A program made the translations under genes and the position numbers. Below are positions 1 to 7,219 of a stretch of DNA of 60,317 nucleotides, piece after piece (the first letter of the stretch is position 1; every line of letters begins with the position of its first letter). The notes beneath the pieces are model-generated. The model did no database searches. It was not told where the DNA came from and saw only the letters and a list, made by a program, of their open reading frames with translations. The DNA lies in NCBI GenBank assembly GCA_017540605.1, contig JAFYAS010000037.1, forward strand, positions 1 through 60,317. The letters are read 5' to 3'. This DNA is from Lachnospiraceae bacterium. Lineage in GTDB: Bacteria; Bacillota; Clostridia; Lachnospirales; Lachnospiraceae.

Positions 1-254
1 ACAAATGTAAAATCATCCTGGCTTCTGCGTCAGCAGAAGCATCCTTGTTGGGTGGGAACCGGCACCCAAGGTGCCGGGTGGGCTATAATAAATCCCATCT
101 CCTATATATCAAACCTATCTAGTTTTCGGACAGTCTCCCCCCGAAAAATTTAAGAAATGCTGTTCAATCCATATTTTATGCGGTCTATCGGCGTATGTAT
201 GACAAAACAAAAATAAGAGTATAGAATTATGTATATCAAAGAAAGAAGGAGGTC
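1..254. other. Leader region of the agr-like cassette with two hairpins
   Basis: No gene is visible here. There are two perfect hairpins. One has arms GCTTCTGC/GCAGAAGC at 21-40 with loop GTCA. The other has arms CCGGCACC/GGTGCCGG at 59-77 with loop CAA. A TATAAT hexamer lies at 84-89. The hairpins lack a following T-run, so they are not classical terminators; they may be the end of an upstream transcript or part of a repeat cut by the window edge. Confidence 0.5.
199..227 (+). promoter_or_regulatory. Candidate sigma-A promoter of the agrD-protease operon
   Basis: ATGACA (199-204) and TAGAAT (222-227) are separated by 17 bp, and the agrD start follows 28 bp later behind the ribosome site GAAGGAGGT (about 244-252). 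No clear pair of LytTR/AgrA-type direct repeats was recognised beside it. Confidence 0.5.
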
Positions 255-437
255 ATGATTAAAGTGTATTCAAGAATTCTACACCTACTGGTAAAATTGA
301 ATCCTATTATATGTTCGCTTGTTGTTAGCACTTCAGCATTGGCATCAAACGTTTGTAGAAGATCTTTTTATCAGGAAAAAGAACCTGAAGGCTTAGCCGA
401 GTTTAAAAAAGACATAAAAAATGAGAAAGGACAGTAA
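255..437 (+). CDS. agrD: AgrD-like cyclic autoinducer propeptide
   Basis: This 60-residue propeptide has the AgrD layout: a hydrophobic or amphipathic N-terminal leader (residues 1-30), a cysteine-containing core around SNVCRRSFYQ, and a charged tail with the family-typical EPEGL. In known systems AgrB cuts after the core and closes a thiolactone from the cysteine to the new C-terminus. Here the ring would plausibly be Cys34 to Tyr39, but the exact ends cannot be read from sequence. The start follows a strong ribosome site (GAAGGAGGT). The stop lies 5 nt before the protease gene, so the two are probably co-transcribed. The matching AgrB lies about 4.8 kb downstream with the protease and LRR genes in between, an unusual spacing for this family. 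Confidence 0.85.
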   Translation: MIKVYSRILHLLVKLNPIICSLVVSTSALASNVCRRSFYQEKEPEGLAEFKKDIKNEKGQ

Positions 438-442
438 TCATT

Positions 443-2476
443 ATGAGAAAATTTAAAAAAGCAAGCGCTATTCTGCTTGCAGCCACACTTGTTGCATCCT
501 CTATGGTAATGCCTGTCACAAAAGCAGAATCATCAGTTTCATCTGCAACGCAGGAGTACATCGTTCTTACAAAGAACGATAAGGGCTATGACAAGGTCGA
601 GGACAACTTTGATGTCAATGAGGAGTTATCCGAAGGTCTTGAAGAAGACAACATTGTTGTTGCTTCCATGACAGCGCGTGAGGCTAAAAAGCTTGAGAGG
701 GATAAGAATATCCTTCTTGTTGAGGAAGATATCACTCTTGAAGGCAGTGATTATGAAGAAATTCAGCCTGATGATTTTTCGGGTGATGATGCTCTTGACG
801 GATTGTTTGCCAACTTTGACTCAGAAAATTATGTAAATGATATCGAACCTGAAGATCAGTGGAATATTGATGTTATAAATGCCAATTTCGATGAGTATTC
901 TGAGACATCCGGCAGGGTTAAGACAGCTATTCTTGATAGTGGTGTTACTGCTTCTTCCGATATTGAGATCAAAGAAAGAATAAACTTTATTGATGGTGAA
1001 GATGATGTAGATCCTCTGTACGAGGATGTGTCAGGACATGGAACAAGTATTGCAAGTATAATAGGCGCTAAGGATAATGGTTATGGTATTACCGGTGTAA
1101 ATCCCAATGCTGAACTGTACTCATTAAGGGTTTTGGATGACAAAAATCGGGCACCTCTCAGTCGAATCATTAATGGTATTTATTGGTGTATCGATCATGA
1201 TATTGACATCATTAATATGAGTTTTGGAACGACAGTAAAATCTGAAATTCTTGAAAAGGCCATAAAGGATGCAGATAAAGCTGGAATACTTATGATTGGT
1301 GCGGCAGGTAATAACGGAGAGACATCAAATAAGGTTGAATACCCTGCAGCTTTTGATGAGGTTATCGCGGTTGGTGCATCAACTCCATCCGGCGAAGTAA
1401 GTGATATGAGTTCAACAGGTACCGAGGTTGAGATTTTTGCTCCCGGAGAAAATATTCCGGCAACAGGCTATTTTGATGAGATCATTAAGACCGATGGAAC
1501 AAGTATGGCTGCTCCTCATATAACAGGTATGGCTTCGATATTACTTTCTAAGGATACGACCAAATCATCTCATTTTATTCGGAATCTGATAAAAGCATCA
1601 TCTAAAAAGATTGAAGGTGGTAGTTATGGGATAGCCGACCTGGATTATGCTCTTTCAATATACGATGATTTTGCTCATGCATATTCAGAAGACGCGGATG
1701 ATACTAATGATATTGTAGATGAAAATCCTTCTCCAGTTGATACATTTACCGATACAGAGGTGGAAGCTTTATGGACCGGGGCAGATCATAGAAGTGCTAT
1801 AGACCTATCGACTGCAACAACTGCAGATGTTCTTAAGGTGTTTAAGGTTGCTCAGACAAAAGCCGATTCACTTCCTTATCTGAAGAGTGAAGCTAACTCT
1901 CCAAAGCAGGCATTTCACGGACACAGAACATATATCGCTACATACCTGTATCTAATGCGATTTGCCAGATTATATTACAATTATGGTTATAATTACGCAT
2001 ATAACAATACTCCCTATACGAATATGGAAACGCAAACTGCTGACGGTATTGCGTATGGCCTTCTTCAACTTGAAAACGACTATGCGTCTATTTTTTCAAG
2101 CAACGGCATAACAAACAATCAGCATAACAGAGCAAGATTTATTGCGGGTTTAGCTATGCATTGTGCTATGGATGTGTATGCACACAAGGCATATTATAAG
2201 AATCCTGACGGAAGCTGGGCTCCCAAAATATCTAATACTTCCAATGAGGATATAACTACCTTTATTCCGGAAAGATACGCTTGTGCCAAGGAATGTGTTT
2301 TGAAGGTGATAAATGTGTGGCATAATGCAAATACTCCGAGTGCAAATGAATTTTATCTGTCCAACCATACAAACGGTAAATTTTATCTTTTAAAATTCAA
2401 TACATTTGTTTCGGTCAATGATCCAAGTACTTATAATGCCCACACGGTTTGGTTTGATCACAGAACAAGACCTTAA
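443..2476 (+). CDS. Secreted subtilisin-like (S8) protease with a novel C-terminal domain
   Basis: This is a 677-residue secreted serine protease. A signal peptide occupies residues 1-28 (cleavage near TKA). An acidic propeptide at about 35-100 resembles an I9-type inhibitor/chaperone domain. The S8 catalytic domain spans about 140-410 with Asp165 (AILDSG), His199 (GHGT), oxyanion Asn290 (AAGNNG) and Ser354 (GTSMAAPH), so it should be active. The last 230 residues are not a standard subtilase domain. They hold HGHRTYIA (492-499) and a helix-like H573-x3-D577-x3-H581 motif (AMHCAMDVYAHKAY), reminiscent of metal-binding helices in phospholipase C-like proteins. It begins 5 nt after agrD. Possible roles are trimming the AgrD leader or being a quorum-controlled effector; neither is shown by the sequence. 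A decayed copy of its propeptide lies at 3812-4045. Confidence 0.9.
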   Translation: MRKFKKASAILLAATLVASSMVMPVTKAESSVSSATQEYIVLTKNDKGYDKVEDNFDVNEELSEGLEEDNIVVASMTAREAKKLERDKNILLVEEDITLEGSDYEEIQPDDFSGDDALDGLFANFDSENYVNDIEPEDQWNIDVINANFDEYSETSGRVKTAILDSGVTASSDIEIKERINFIDGEDDVDPLYEDVSGHGTSIASIIGAKDNGYGITGVNPNAELYSLRVLDDKNRAPLSRIINGIYWCIDHDIDIINMSFGTTVKSEILEKAIKDADKAGILMIGAAGNNGETSNKVEYPAAFDEVIAVGASTPSGEVSDMSSTGTEVEIFAPGENIPATGYFDEIIKTDGTSMAAPHITGMASILLSKDTTKSSHFIRNLIKASSKKIEGGSYGIADLDYALSIYDDFAHAYSEDADDTNDIVDENPSPVDTFTDTEVEALWTGADHRSAIDLSTATTADVLKVFKVAQTKADSLPYLKSEANSPKQAFHGHRTYIATYLYLMRFARLYYNYGYNYAYNNTPYTNMETQTADGIAYGLLQLENDYASIFSSNGITNNQHNRARFIAGLAMHCAMDVYAHKAYYKNPDGSWAPKISNTSNEDITTFIPERYACAKECVLKVINVWHNANTPSANEFYLSNHTNGKFYLLKFNTFVSVNDPSTYNAHTVWFDHRTRP

Positions 2477-2488
2477 ATAAATCGACAG

Positions 2489-2521
2489 TAAGCCATGGCT
2501 TTATGTATTAGCTATGGCTTA
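2489..2521 (+). terminator. Weak hairpin terminator candidate after the protease
   Basis: A 12-bp inverted repeat (TAAGCCATGGCT / AGCTATGGCTTA, one G-T pair) with a short A/T loop follows the protease stop. There is no long T-run, so termination is probably partial. Confidence 0.4.
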
Positions 2522-2534
2522 TTGTCCGTTGGGA

Positions 2535-2543
2535 TGTTATAAT
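2535..2543 (+). promoter_or_regulatory. Extended -10 promoter for the first LRR gene
   Basis: The extended -10 TGTTATAAT ends 63 nt before the LRR start, with no good -35 box at 17 bp. It suggests that the first LRR gene can be transcribed independently of agrD-protease. Confidence 0.4.
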
Positions 2544-2606
2544 ACGGATGATTGAACAAGAAAACTGCTAAAGGTTTACCATAGTTTTATAAGGAGGGCT
2601 TGTGTT

Positions 2607-3758
2607 TTGAAGAAAAAAATAATCATATCAATTTTCTTTTTCAGTATTGCCATGCAACTGTGTATTTTATTTACCAGTGTGAATGCAGCTAAAATAAGTG
2701 AGAACAGTAAGGTCTTTTGGGATGGCGAGTTTGCATATGCTGTAGTTTCGAAGGATGAAGTGTGGATAGTTGCTGTAGATAAAAAGTATGCTGAGAAAAA
2801 AAGGTATTTCACCGATAAGAAAACGAACAAATCAACACCTGGAAGTACTTTAATCATTCCTGCAAAAGCAAAGAATAACGGGAAAACTTATCGGGTTACA
2901 GGAATAATTGATGGCGAATGTGCAAGCTATAGTGATGAACCCAATCTGATCTCCGGTCTCTATTATTTTATTCAACCGATCTGTTTTAAAGGGTTAGGAA
3001 GTAAGTCAGAATCAGATTACAGCTACTTTGGAGAATTGAATGGTCTGGAAAAGCTTGTTATTCCAAATACAATAAAGCATATCGGTACAGGTGCATTTTC
3101 AGTGCATCATTTAAAAAAAGTTGTATTTAAGGGAAAATTCAAAGATCTTATTATCGGGAAATATGCTTTTGCCGCATGTAGTGAAATAGAGTCACTTAAG
3201 CTTCCCGAGGGTACAATTGAGATAGGTCTCGGAGCGGTATCTCATGTTAAAAAGCTGACAATTCCCTCCACCGTCAAGAAGATCGGAGCATATAATGTGA
3301 CCTCCTCGGTTCAATCCGTGAAGGTTGCCTCTGGCAATAAGTATTTCAAAATAAAGGATGGAATACTTTATTCAAAGGATGAGAGTATATTATATGGGGC
3401 TTCAGCAAGATCAAAGAAAAATGTGATAATATCCAAAAAAACAACTACTATGTGTCAATGTGCATTTAGTGGATCCAAGATCAAATCCATACAATTCAAC
3501 GATAAGCTCAAGAAGATTCCCTCAGGTGCTTTTGAAAGATGTACAGCACTTACTGAGCTTAAGGGTACAGATAATATAACCGAGATAGGATATGCTTCCT
3601 TTTACTATTGCCCTAGACTGAAAAAGTTGGGCACGATGTCACATCTGAAAATAATAAATAGAGCAGCGTTTTGGGAATCGGATAGTGTTGATTTTGTTCC
3701 GAATGAAAATGTGAAGGTTGATAAATATGGGTTTGAGATAGATGAGAATGCATATTAG
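2607..3758 (+). CDS. Secreted BspA-like leucine-rich-repeat protein (copy 1)
   Basis: This 383-residue protein has a signal peptide (residues 1-28, ending VNAA) followed by degenerate LRR_5/BspA-type repeats with the IPxTIKxIGxxAF pattern (for example LEKLVIPNTIKHIGTGAF and LTIPSTVKKIGAYNV). Proteins of this type are exported and often mediate surface or protein-protein contacts. The start is TTG at 2607, chosen because it follows the strong ribosome site AAGGAGGG at about 2591 and opens the signal peptide. It is paralogous to the gene at 4042 along its whole length. It stops at a TAG exactly where the paralogue reads GAA before the shared KPEL, so this copy is about 10 residues shorter through a nonsense change. 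It lies between agr-protease and a protease remnant. Confidence 0.85.
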   Translation: MKKKIIISIFFFSIAMQLCILFTSVNAAKISENSKVFWDGEFAYAVVSKDEVWIVAVDKKYAEKKRYFTDKKTNKSTPGSTLIIPAKAKNNGKTYRVTGIIDGECASYSDEPNLISGLYYFIQPICFKGLGSKSESDYSYFGELNGLEKLVIPNTIKHIGTGAFSVHHLKKVVFKGKFKDLIIGKYAFAACSEIESLKLPEGTIEIGLGAVSHVKKLTIPSTVKKIGAYNVTSSVQSVKVASGNKYFKIKDGILYSKDESILYGASARSKKNVIISKKTTTMCQCAFSGSKIKSIQFNDKLKKIPSGAFERCTALTELKGTDNITEIGYASFYYCPRLKKLGTMSHLKIINRAAFWESDSVDFVPNENVKVDKYGFEIDENAY

Positions 3759-3811
3759 AAGCCTGAACTCATTAAAGGGCAAATCAAATATCAGAAAAAT
3801 GATAGTAGTGA

Positions 3812-4045
3812 TATGCAACTTCCACAAAAGCAGCACAACCTGAATCAAAAGAAACACAAGAGTATATCATTCTCGCCAAGAACGATATCGGTTATGACAA
3901 GGTCGAGGACACCTTTGATATCAATGAGGAGCTATCTGAAGATCTTGAAGATGACAAGATAGTTATTGCTTCCATGACAACGCATAAGGCTAAAAAGCTT
4001 GAGAGGAATAAGAATATTCTTCTTGTTGAGGAGGTTTCGCTATGA
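3812..4045 (+). pseudogene. Remnant of a second subtilase: propeptide fragment only
   Basis: One frame reads YATSTKAAQPESKETQEY, then continues through KVEDTFDINEELSED and ends ILLVEEVSL-stop. This matches residues 24-95 of the protease at 443-2476 (signal-peptide end and propeptide) at high identity, including long identical DNA stretches such as AAGGCTAAAAAGCTTGAGAG. It has no start codon of its own and a stop just upstream, and it lacks the whole catalytic domain. It is best explained as what is left of a duplicated protease gene after deletion. Its final codons (GAGGAGG) form the ribosome site of the next gene, and its stop overlaps that gene's ATG. Confidence 0.85.
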
Positions 4046-5199
4046 AAAAAATATTTATTTTGACTTTGATGCTCATTGTATTTTTCGTACCAAGCTATAA
4101 TGTAATGGCAGCAAAGCAATCCAAAACCAAAAATGACGCGTTTTGGGAGAATTACATTTTTTATCATATTATAGGTAATGGGGAGGTTGAGGCAATCGCC
4201 ATAGACAAGGATTATGCTGAAGCAAAAGGGTACTGTGATCCTGATTCAAGTGGAAAATCAAAGAAAAAGGTCGCCTTTACATATCCTGCTACGATCAAGC
4301 ATGATGGAAAAACATATAAGCTGACCCGATTACCGGATTACCGCAGTTCGGATTATTTTGAGAAGCATGATTTAAAGATAATCCCTAATAAAGGTCAGAG
4401 TTTCAATTATTTTTCACTAAAACTGAATAGACAGATTGATGATGGCAATGGATGGCCATTAAACTATTTGAATGCAGTAACCAAAATTACCATACCCGAT
4501 ACGATGGAATATATTGGAACAGGTTCCTTGGCTCAATGTTATTCATTGGAAGAGGTTGACTTTGCAAAAAAATATGACTATCTTACATTTGGTGACTATG
4601 TTTTTGTGTCGAATAAACTCAAGTCCATCAAGATACCGGAAGGTACATATAAGCTTGGGACTATGGCGCTTGGGATAATACCTGATATCAGTTTTCCAAA
4701 ATCATTGAAAAAGATCGGTGACTATGTGGTCAGTGCTTATACAGACAAAATCTCAATAGCTACCGGAAATCCAAAGTTTAAGATAACTGATGGGATATTG
4801 TATTCAAAGGATGGAAGTGTTTTGTATAGCGCCTCTGCTAATGCACCAAAAAATATAGTAATATCATCTAAAGTCAGAGAGATAAGATCTTGCGCATTTA
4901 CAAAAGCAAATATTAAAACAGTCACATTTAAGAATAAGTTTATATCAAGAATTCCATCAGGGGCTTTCGCTGATTGTAAAAAGCTCACGGAAGTAAAAGG
5001 GTTAAAGGAGATTAAGCGGATTGATTATGCGGCATTTGCCGGCTGTTCTAAACTTAAGAGCATAGGAAATCCAAAGGTGCTGTATGGTGTATCAAAAGCA
5101 GCTTTTTGGGATACCAAGAAACCTGCAATCAAGCTTTACGGAAAAGCTAAAATGAATAAATACGCATATGAAAAGCCTGAACTCGGATCGGAGGAGTAG
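4042..5199 (+). CDS. Secreted BspA-like leucine-rich-repeat protein (copy 2)
   Basis: This 385-residue paralogue of the protein at 2607-3758 has a signal peptide (residues 1-24, ending VMAA), a conserved N-terminal region beginning FWENYIFYHI (FWDGEFAYAV in copy 1), then LRR_5 repeats such as ITIPDTMEYIGTGSL and ISFPKSLKKIGDYVV. The C-terminus reads AYEKPELGSEE and is intact, unlike copy 1. The ATG overlaps the stop of the protease remnant (ATGA), and the ribosome site GAGGAGG is built from the remnant's last Glu codons. The stop lies 5 nt before agrB, so it is very likely co-transcribed with agrB. Its partner and function are unknown; export and association with a peptide-signalling cassette are what the sequence supports. 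Confidence 0.87.
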   Translation: MKKIFILTLMLIVFFVPSYNVMAAKQSKTKNDAFWENYIFYHIIGNGEVEAIAIDKDYAEAKGYCDPDSSGKSKKKVAFTYPATIKHDGKTYKLTRLPDYRSSDYFEKHDLKIIPNKGQSFNYFSLKLNRQIDDGNGWPLNYLNAVTKITIPDTMEYIGTGSLAQCYSLEEVDFAKKYDYLTFGDYVFVSNKLKSIKIPEGTYKLGTMALGIIPDISFPKSLKKIGDYVVSAYTDKISIATGNPKFKITDGILYSKDGSVLYSASANAPKNIVISSKVREIRSCAFTKANIKTVTFKNKFISRIPSGAFADCKKLTEVKGLKEIKRIDYAAFAGCSKLKSIGNPKVLYGVSKAAFWDTKKPAIKLYGKAKMNKYAYEKPELGSEE

Positions 5200-5204
5200 T
5201 TTAA

Positions 5205-5798
5205 ATGATTTCAAAATCAACCAATTTTCTCACCTCTCTCATGGTAGAAACAGGCACGATCCAACCCGATGAAGTTGAAATCTACAACTACCTCTTAAGA
5301 TGGTTATTTGAAAACATAACCTATTTCATCTTCTTTGTGATCTGCGGACTTGTATTTGGCAACATACTATACGGTCTGATTCTTTACGCTGTTATTGCCC
5401 CTCTCAGAAGCTTTGGTGGCGGTGTTCACGCACCAACGAAATTGCTATGTGATTTATTCTCTTATGGTATGGTGGTTGCAGTAACCGGTCTTGTACCAAT
5501 AATAGCCGGATACACACCCATGATCATATGGATGATTATATACTGTATTTCAGCAGTCGTGATCATACGCCTTGTCCCGGTGGATTGTCCCAATAAAAGA
5601 TTGTCCGAGGAACAGAAAAAGAGACTCAGAAAGAAATGTCTAATCTCTCTTCTATTGATCTCTATACTATTCTTCATTCTCTTTTATTTCAATATCCGTG
5701 CATATTGTGGAATAATTGCTGTAGGAAGTCTCGTGGTATCAGTAAGCGATATCCTTGGTGTTGTGACGGATCCAAAGTCAAGGTCGGCAGTAATATAG
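5205..5798 (+). CDS. agrB: AgrB-like peptide-processing membrane endopeptidase
   Basis: This 197-residue integral membrane protein of the AgrB family cleaves and cyclises AgrD propeptides. The catalytic pair sits in LRSFGGGVHAPTKLLC: His75 and Cys82, equivalent in spacing and position to His77 and Cys84 of the staphylococcal enzyme. Several hydrophobic segments (about 38-62, 88-108, 110-125, 148-165, 167-185) fit the polytopic fold, and an Arg/Lys-rich loop (RLSEEQKKRLRKK) lies in the second half. It begins 5 nt after the second LRR gene. The matching agrD is at 255-437. No AgrC-type kinase is visible, so sensing must be encoded elsewhere or left of the window. Confidence 0.93.
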   Translation: MISKSTNFLTSLMVETGTIQPDEVEIYNYLLRWLFENITYFIFFVICGLVFGNILYGLILYAVIAPLRSFGGGVHAPTKLLCDLFSYGMVVAVTGLVPIIAGYTPMIIWMIIYCISAVVIIRLVPVDCPNKRLSEEQKKRLRKKCLISLLLISILFFILFYFNIRAYCGIIAVGSLVVSVSDILGVVTDPKSRSAVI

Positions 5799-5834
5799 TG
5801 ATGTAGTAATCAAAAAAATTCGAATCCAGTTGTA

Positions 5835-6048
5835 AAAAAATACACAATACCCTCATCGGTAAAAATAATAAAAGAACGTGCATTTGTACGATTGAAAAAG
5901 CTAAATAAAGTAACAATTCCAAATACAGTTACAAAATTAGAGATGGGTTCATTTGACAAAACCTTAAAGCTTTTATGTTAATAAGGGAAGCTACGCAGAA
6001 AAAAGAGTTAAGAAGCTTCTCTATAATTATACAAGTAAAAAATATTAA
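5835..6048 (+). pseudogene. Frameshifted 3' remnant of a third LRR (BspA-like) gene
   Basis: Between agrB and the lipoprotein the plus strand still encodes two LRR_5 repeats (YTIPSSVKIIKERAF and VTIPNTVTKLEMGSFDKT). After a frame change near 5970-5980 it encodes a typical BspA C-terminus (GSYAEKRVKKLLYNYTSKKY-stop). There is no start or signal peptide. The rest of this 395-bp gene-free stretch holds the direct repeat and promoter described separately. Confidence 0.75.
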
Positions 6049-6068
6049 AAATATGGCAAACTCCTTAT

Positions 6069-6092
6069 CAAGAATTAAGTCAAGAATTAAGT
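6069..6092 (+). repeat. Perfect 12-bp tandem repeat upstream of the lipoprotein promoter
   Basis: CAAGAATTAAGT occurs twice back to back, 12 bp upstream of the -35 box at 6105. One helical turn between direct half-sites is the kind of layout used by LytTR-type activators, but the motif itself is not a recognised consensus match. Confidence 0.6.
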
Positions 6093-6104
6093 TGCGAAAA
6101 CCGC

Positions 6105-6133
6105 TTGCGTTTTAACGAGAAATAGTGGATAAT
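6105..6133 (+). promoter_or_regulatory. Promoter of the lipoprotein gene
   Basis: TTGCGT (6105-6110) and GATAAT (6128-6133) are 17 bp apart, about 60 nt before the lipoprotein ATG. Confidence 0.55.
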
Positions 6134-6193
6134 GCTAATACGTTGGGTCTTTAATAACTCGACCGACATACTACACAGAAAGCGAGGAAAAAC

Positions 6194-7153
6194 ATGAAAA
6201 AAGTATTAGTAGCAATTATGACTCTCATTATGATGGTTGGTTTAGCAGCTTGTGGAGGAGATAACTCCGGAGGAAGCAAGGACGACTCTTCCAAAAAGGC
6301 TCAAGCAGTTAATCTTGGTGACATGATAAAAGGCTTATATGCAAACTCAACCGATCTGGAGTTGGAAGGTAAATACCAGGCTGTAAGTGATATAAGCGAC
6401 GGATCAATAGACAAGGAGCTTATTGGTACATGGAAAAGTGCTGACGGTTCTTATCTTTACAGCTTCAGTGAAGATGGAAACTCACATTTTGAGCATTCTG
6501 AATATGATGTGAAACAGGACTCCTCATTTACATGTATTACAGCAAAAGATAAAAAAGTACTATGTGTTGATACAACAATGTCTCAATATGACGAGAATGA
6601 TACTGTGACTGAAACAAAGGTTGTTTCGTATTCAACCTACAAGGTTACAAATGACGCTCTTTATATGGTAACGGTAGACACATATGATGAAAGCATGAAT
6701 AATACAAATACAACAATTATTATGCTTTATAAAGCTGACGACGCAGGTGATATTTCGGCATCGATTGCAAATAATCCCATAGCACCCGAATCACTCTACG
6801 GAGAGTGGACCAGTGATGAAGCAAGTGTTACTATCGATGCAAATGGTATGACTGTAAAAGATGCACCTGAGGCAATCGGTTCAGATCCTCTTCCTATAGT
6901 CATCAACGAAAATGGAAACATTACTGTTGAAGCTCAGGGCAAATCTACCGAATATTCGTTTGCATTCTCCCTTAACAGAACGTATTCATCAGAGAATCCC
7001 GGAACAATAGAGAAGGAATGCTATGGTTTAAACCTGTTCTATGTGGGTAAGGATGAAAATGACAAGCCCAGTCTTGACGGTGTTATGTTAGACTGGAATA
7101 AGGAGTATTCTTCTGAAGAATATCGTTACTCAATGAATCTTTCTTCAAAATAG
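6194..7153 (+). CDS. Lipoprotein of unknown function
   Basis: This 319-residue protein has a classical lipoprotein signal peptide with the lipobox GLAAC (lipidated Cys20) followed by a Gly/Ser/Asp linker. The mature part has two similar-looking beta-rich halves, each opening with a 'GTWKSADGSYLYSFSEDG' or 'GEWTSDEASVTIDANG' type stretch. This resembles the short lipocalin-like repeats seen in many clostridial lipoproteins, but I do not recognise a named family. It has its own promoter, a ribosome site (GCGAGG) and a strong shared terminator. It is the last gene of the left accessory region and faces jag convergently. Confidence 0.8.
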   Translation: MKKVLVAIMTLIMMVGLAACGGDNSGGSKDDSSKKAQAVNLGDMIKGLYANSTDLELEGKYQAVSDISDGSIDKELIGTWKSADGSYLYSFSEDGNSHFEHSEYDVKQDSSFTCITAKDKKVLCVDTTMSQYDENDTVTETKVVSYSTYKVTNDALYMVTVDTYDESMNNTNTTIIMLYKADDAGDISASIANNPIAPESLYGEWTSDEASVTIDANGMTVKDAPEAIGSDPLPIVINENGNITVEAQGKSTEYSFAFSLNRTYSSENPGTIEKECYGLNLFYVGKDENDKPSLDGVMLDWNKEYSSEEYRYSMNLSSK

Positions 7154-7166
7154 AAAAAAGGTCAAT

Positions 7167-7218
7167 AAAAAGGACCGGGCCCCATGAATATATTTGTTCA
7201 TGGGGCCCGGTCCTTTTT
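7167..7218. terminator. Strong bidirectional terminator between lipoprotein and jag
   Basis: A perfect 22-bp inverted repeat (7167-7188 and 7197-7218) has an 8-nt loop. It is GC-rich in the middle (GGACCGGGCCCCATG) and flanked by A-run and T-run on both sides, so it can stop transcription from either direction. Confidence 0.9.
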
Positions 7219-7219
7219 A

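Noticed and set aside
84..89. TATAAT near the left edge as the agrD promoter
   Set aside because: It lies about 165 bp before agrD between hairpins without a good -35; the pair at 199-227 is better placed.
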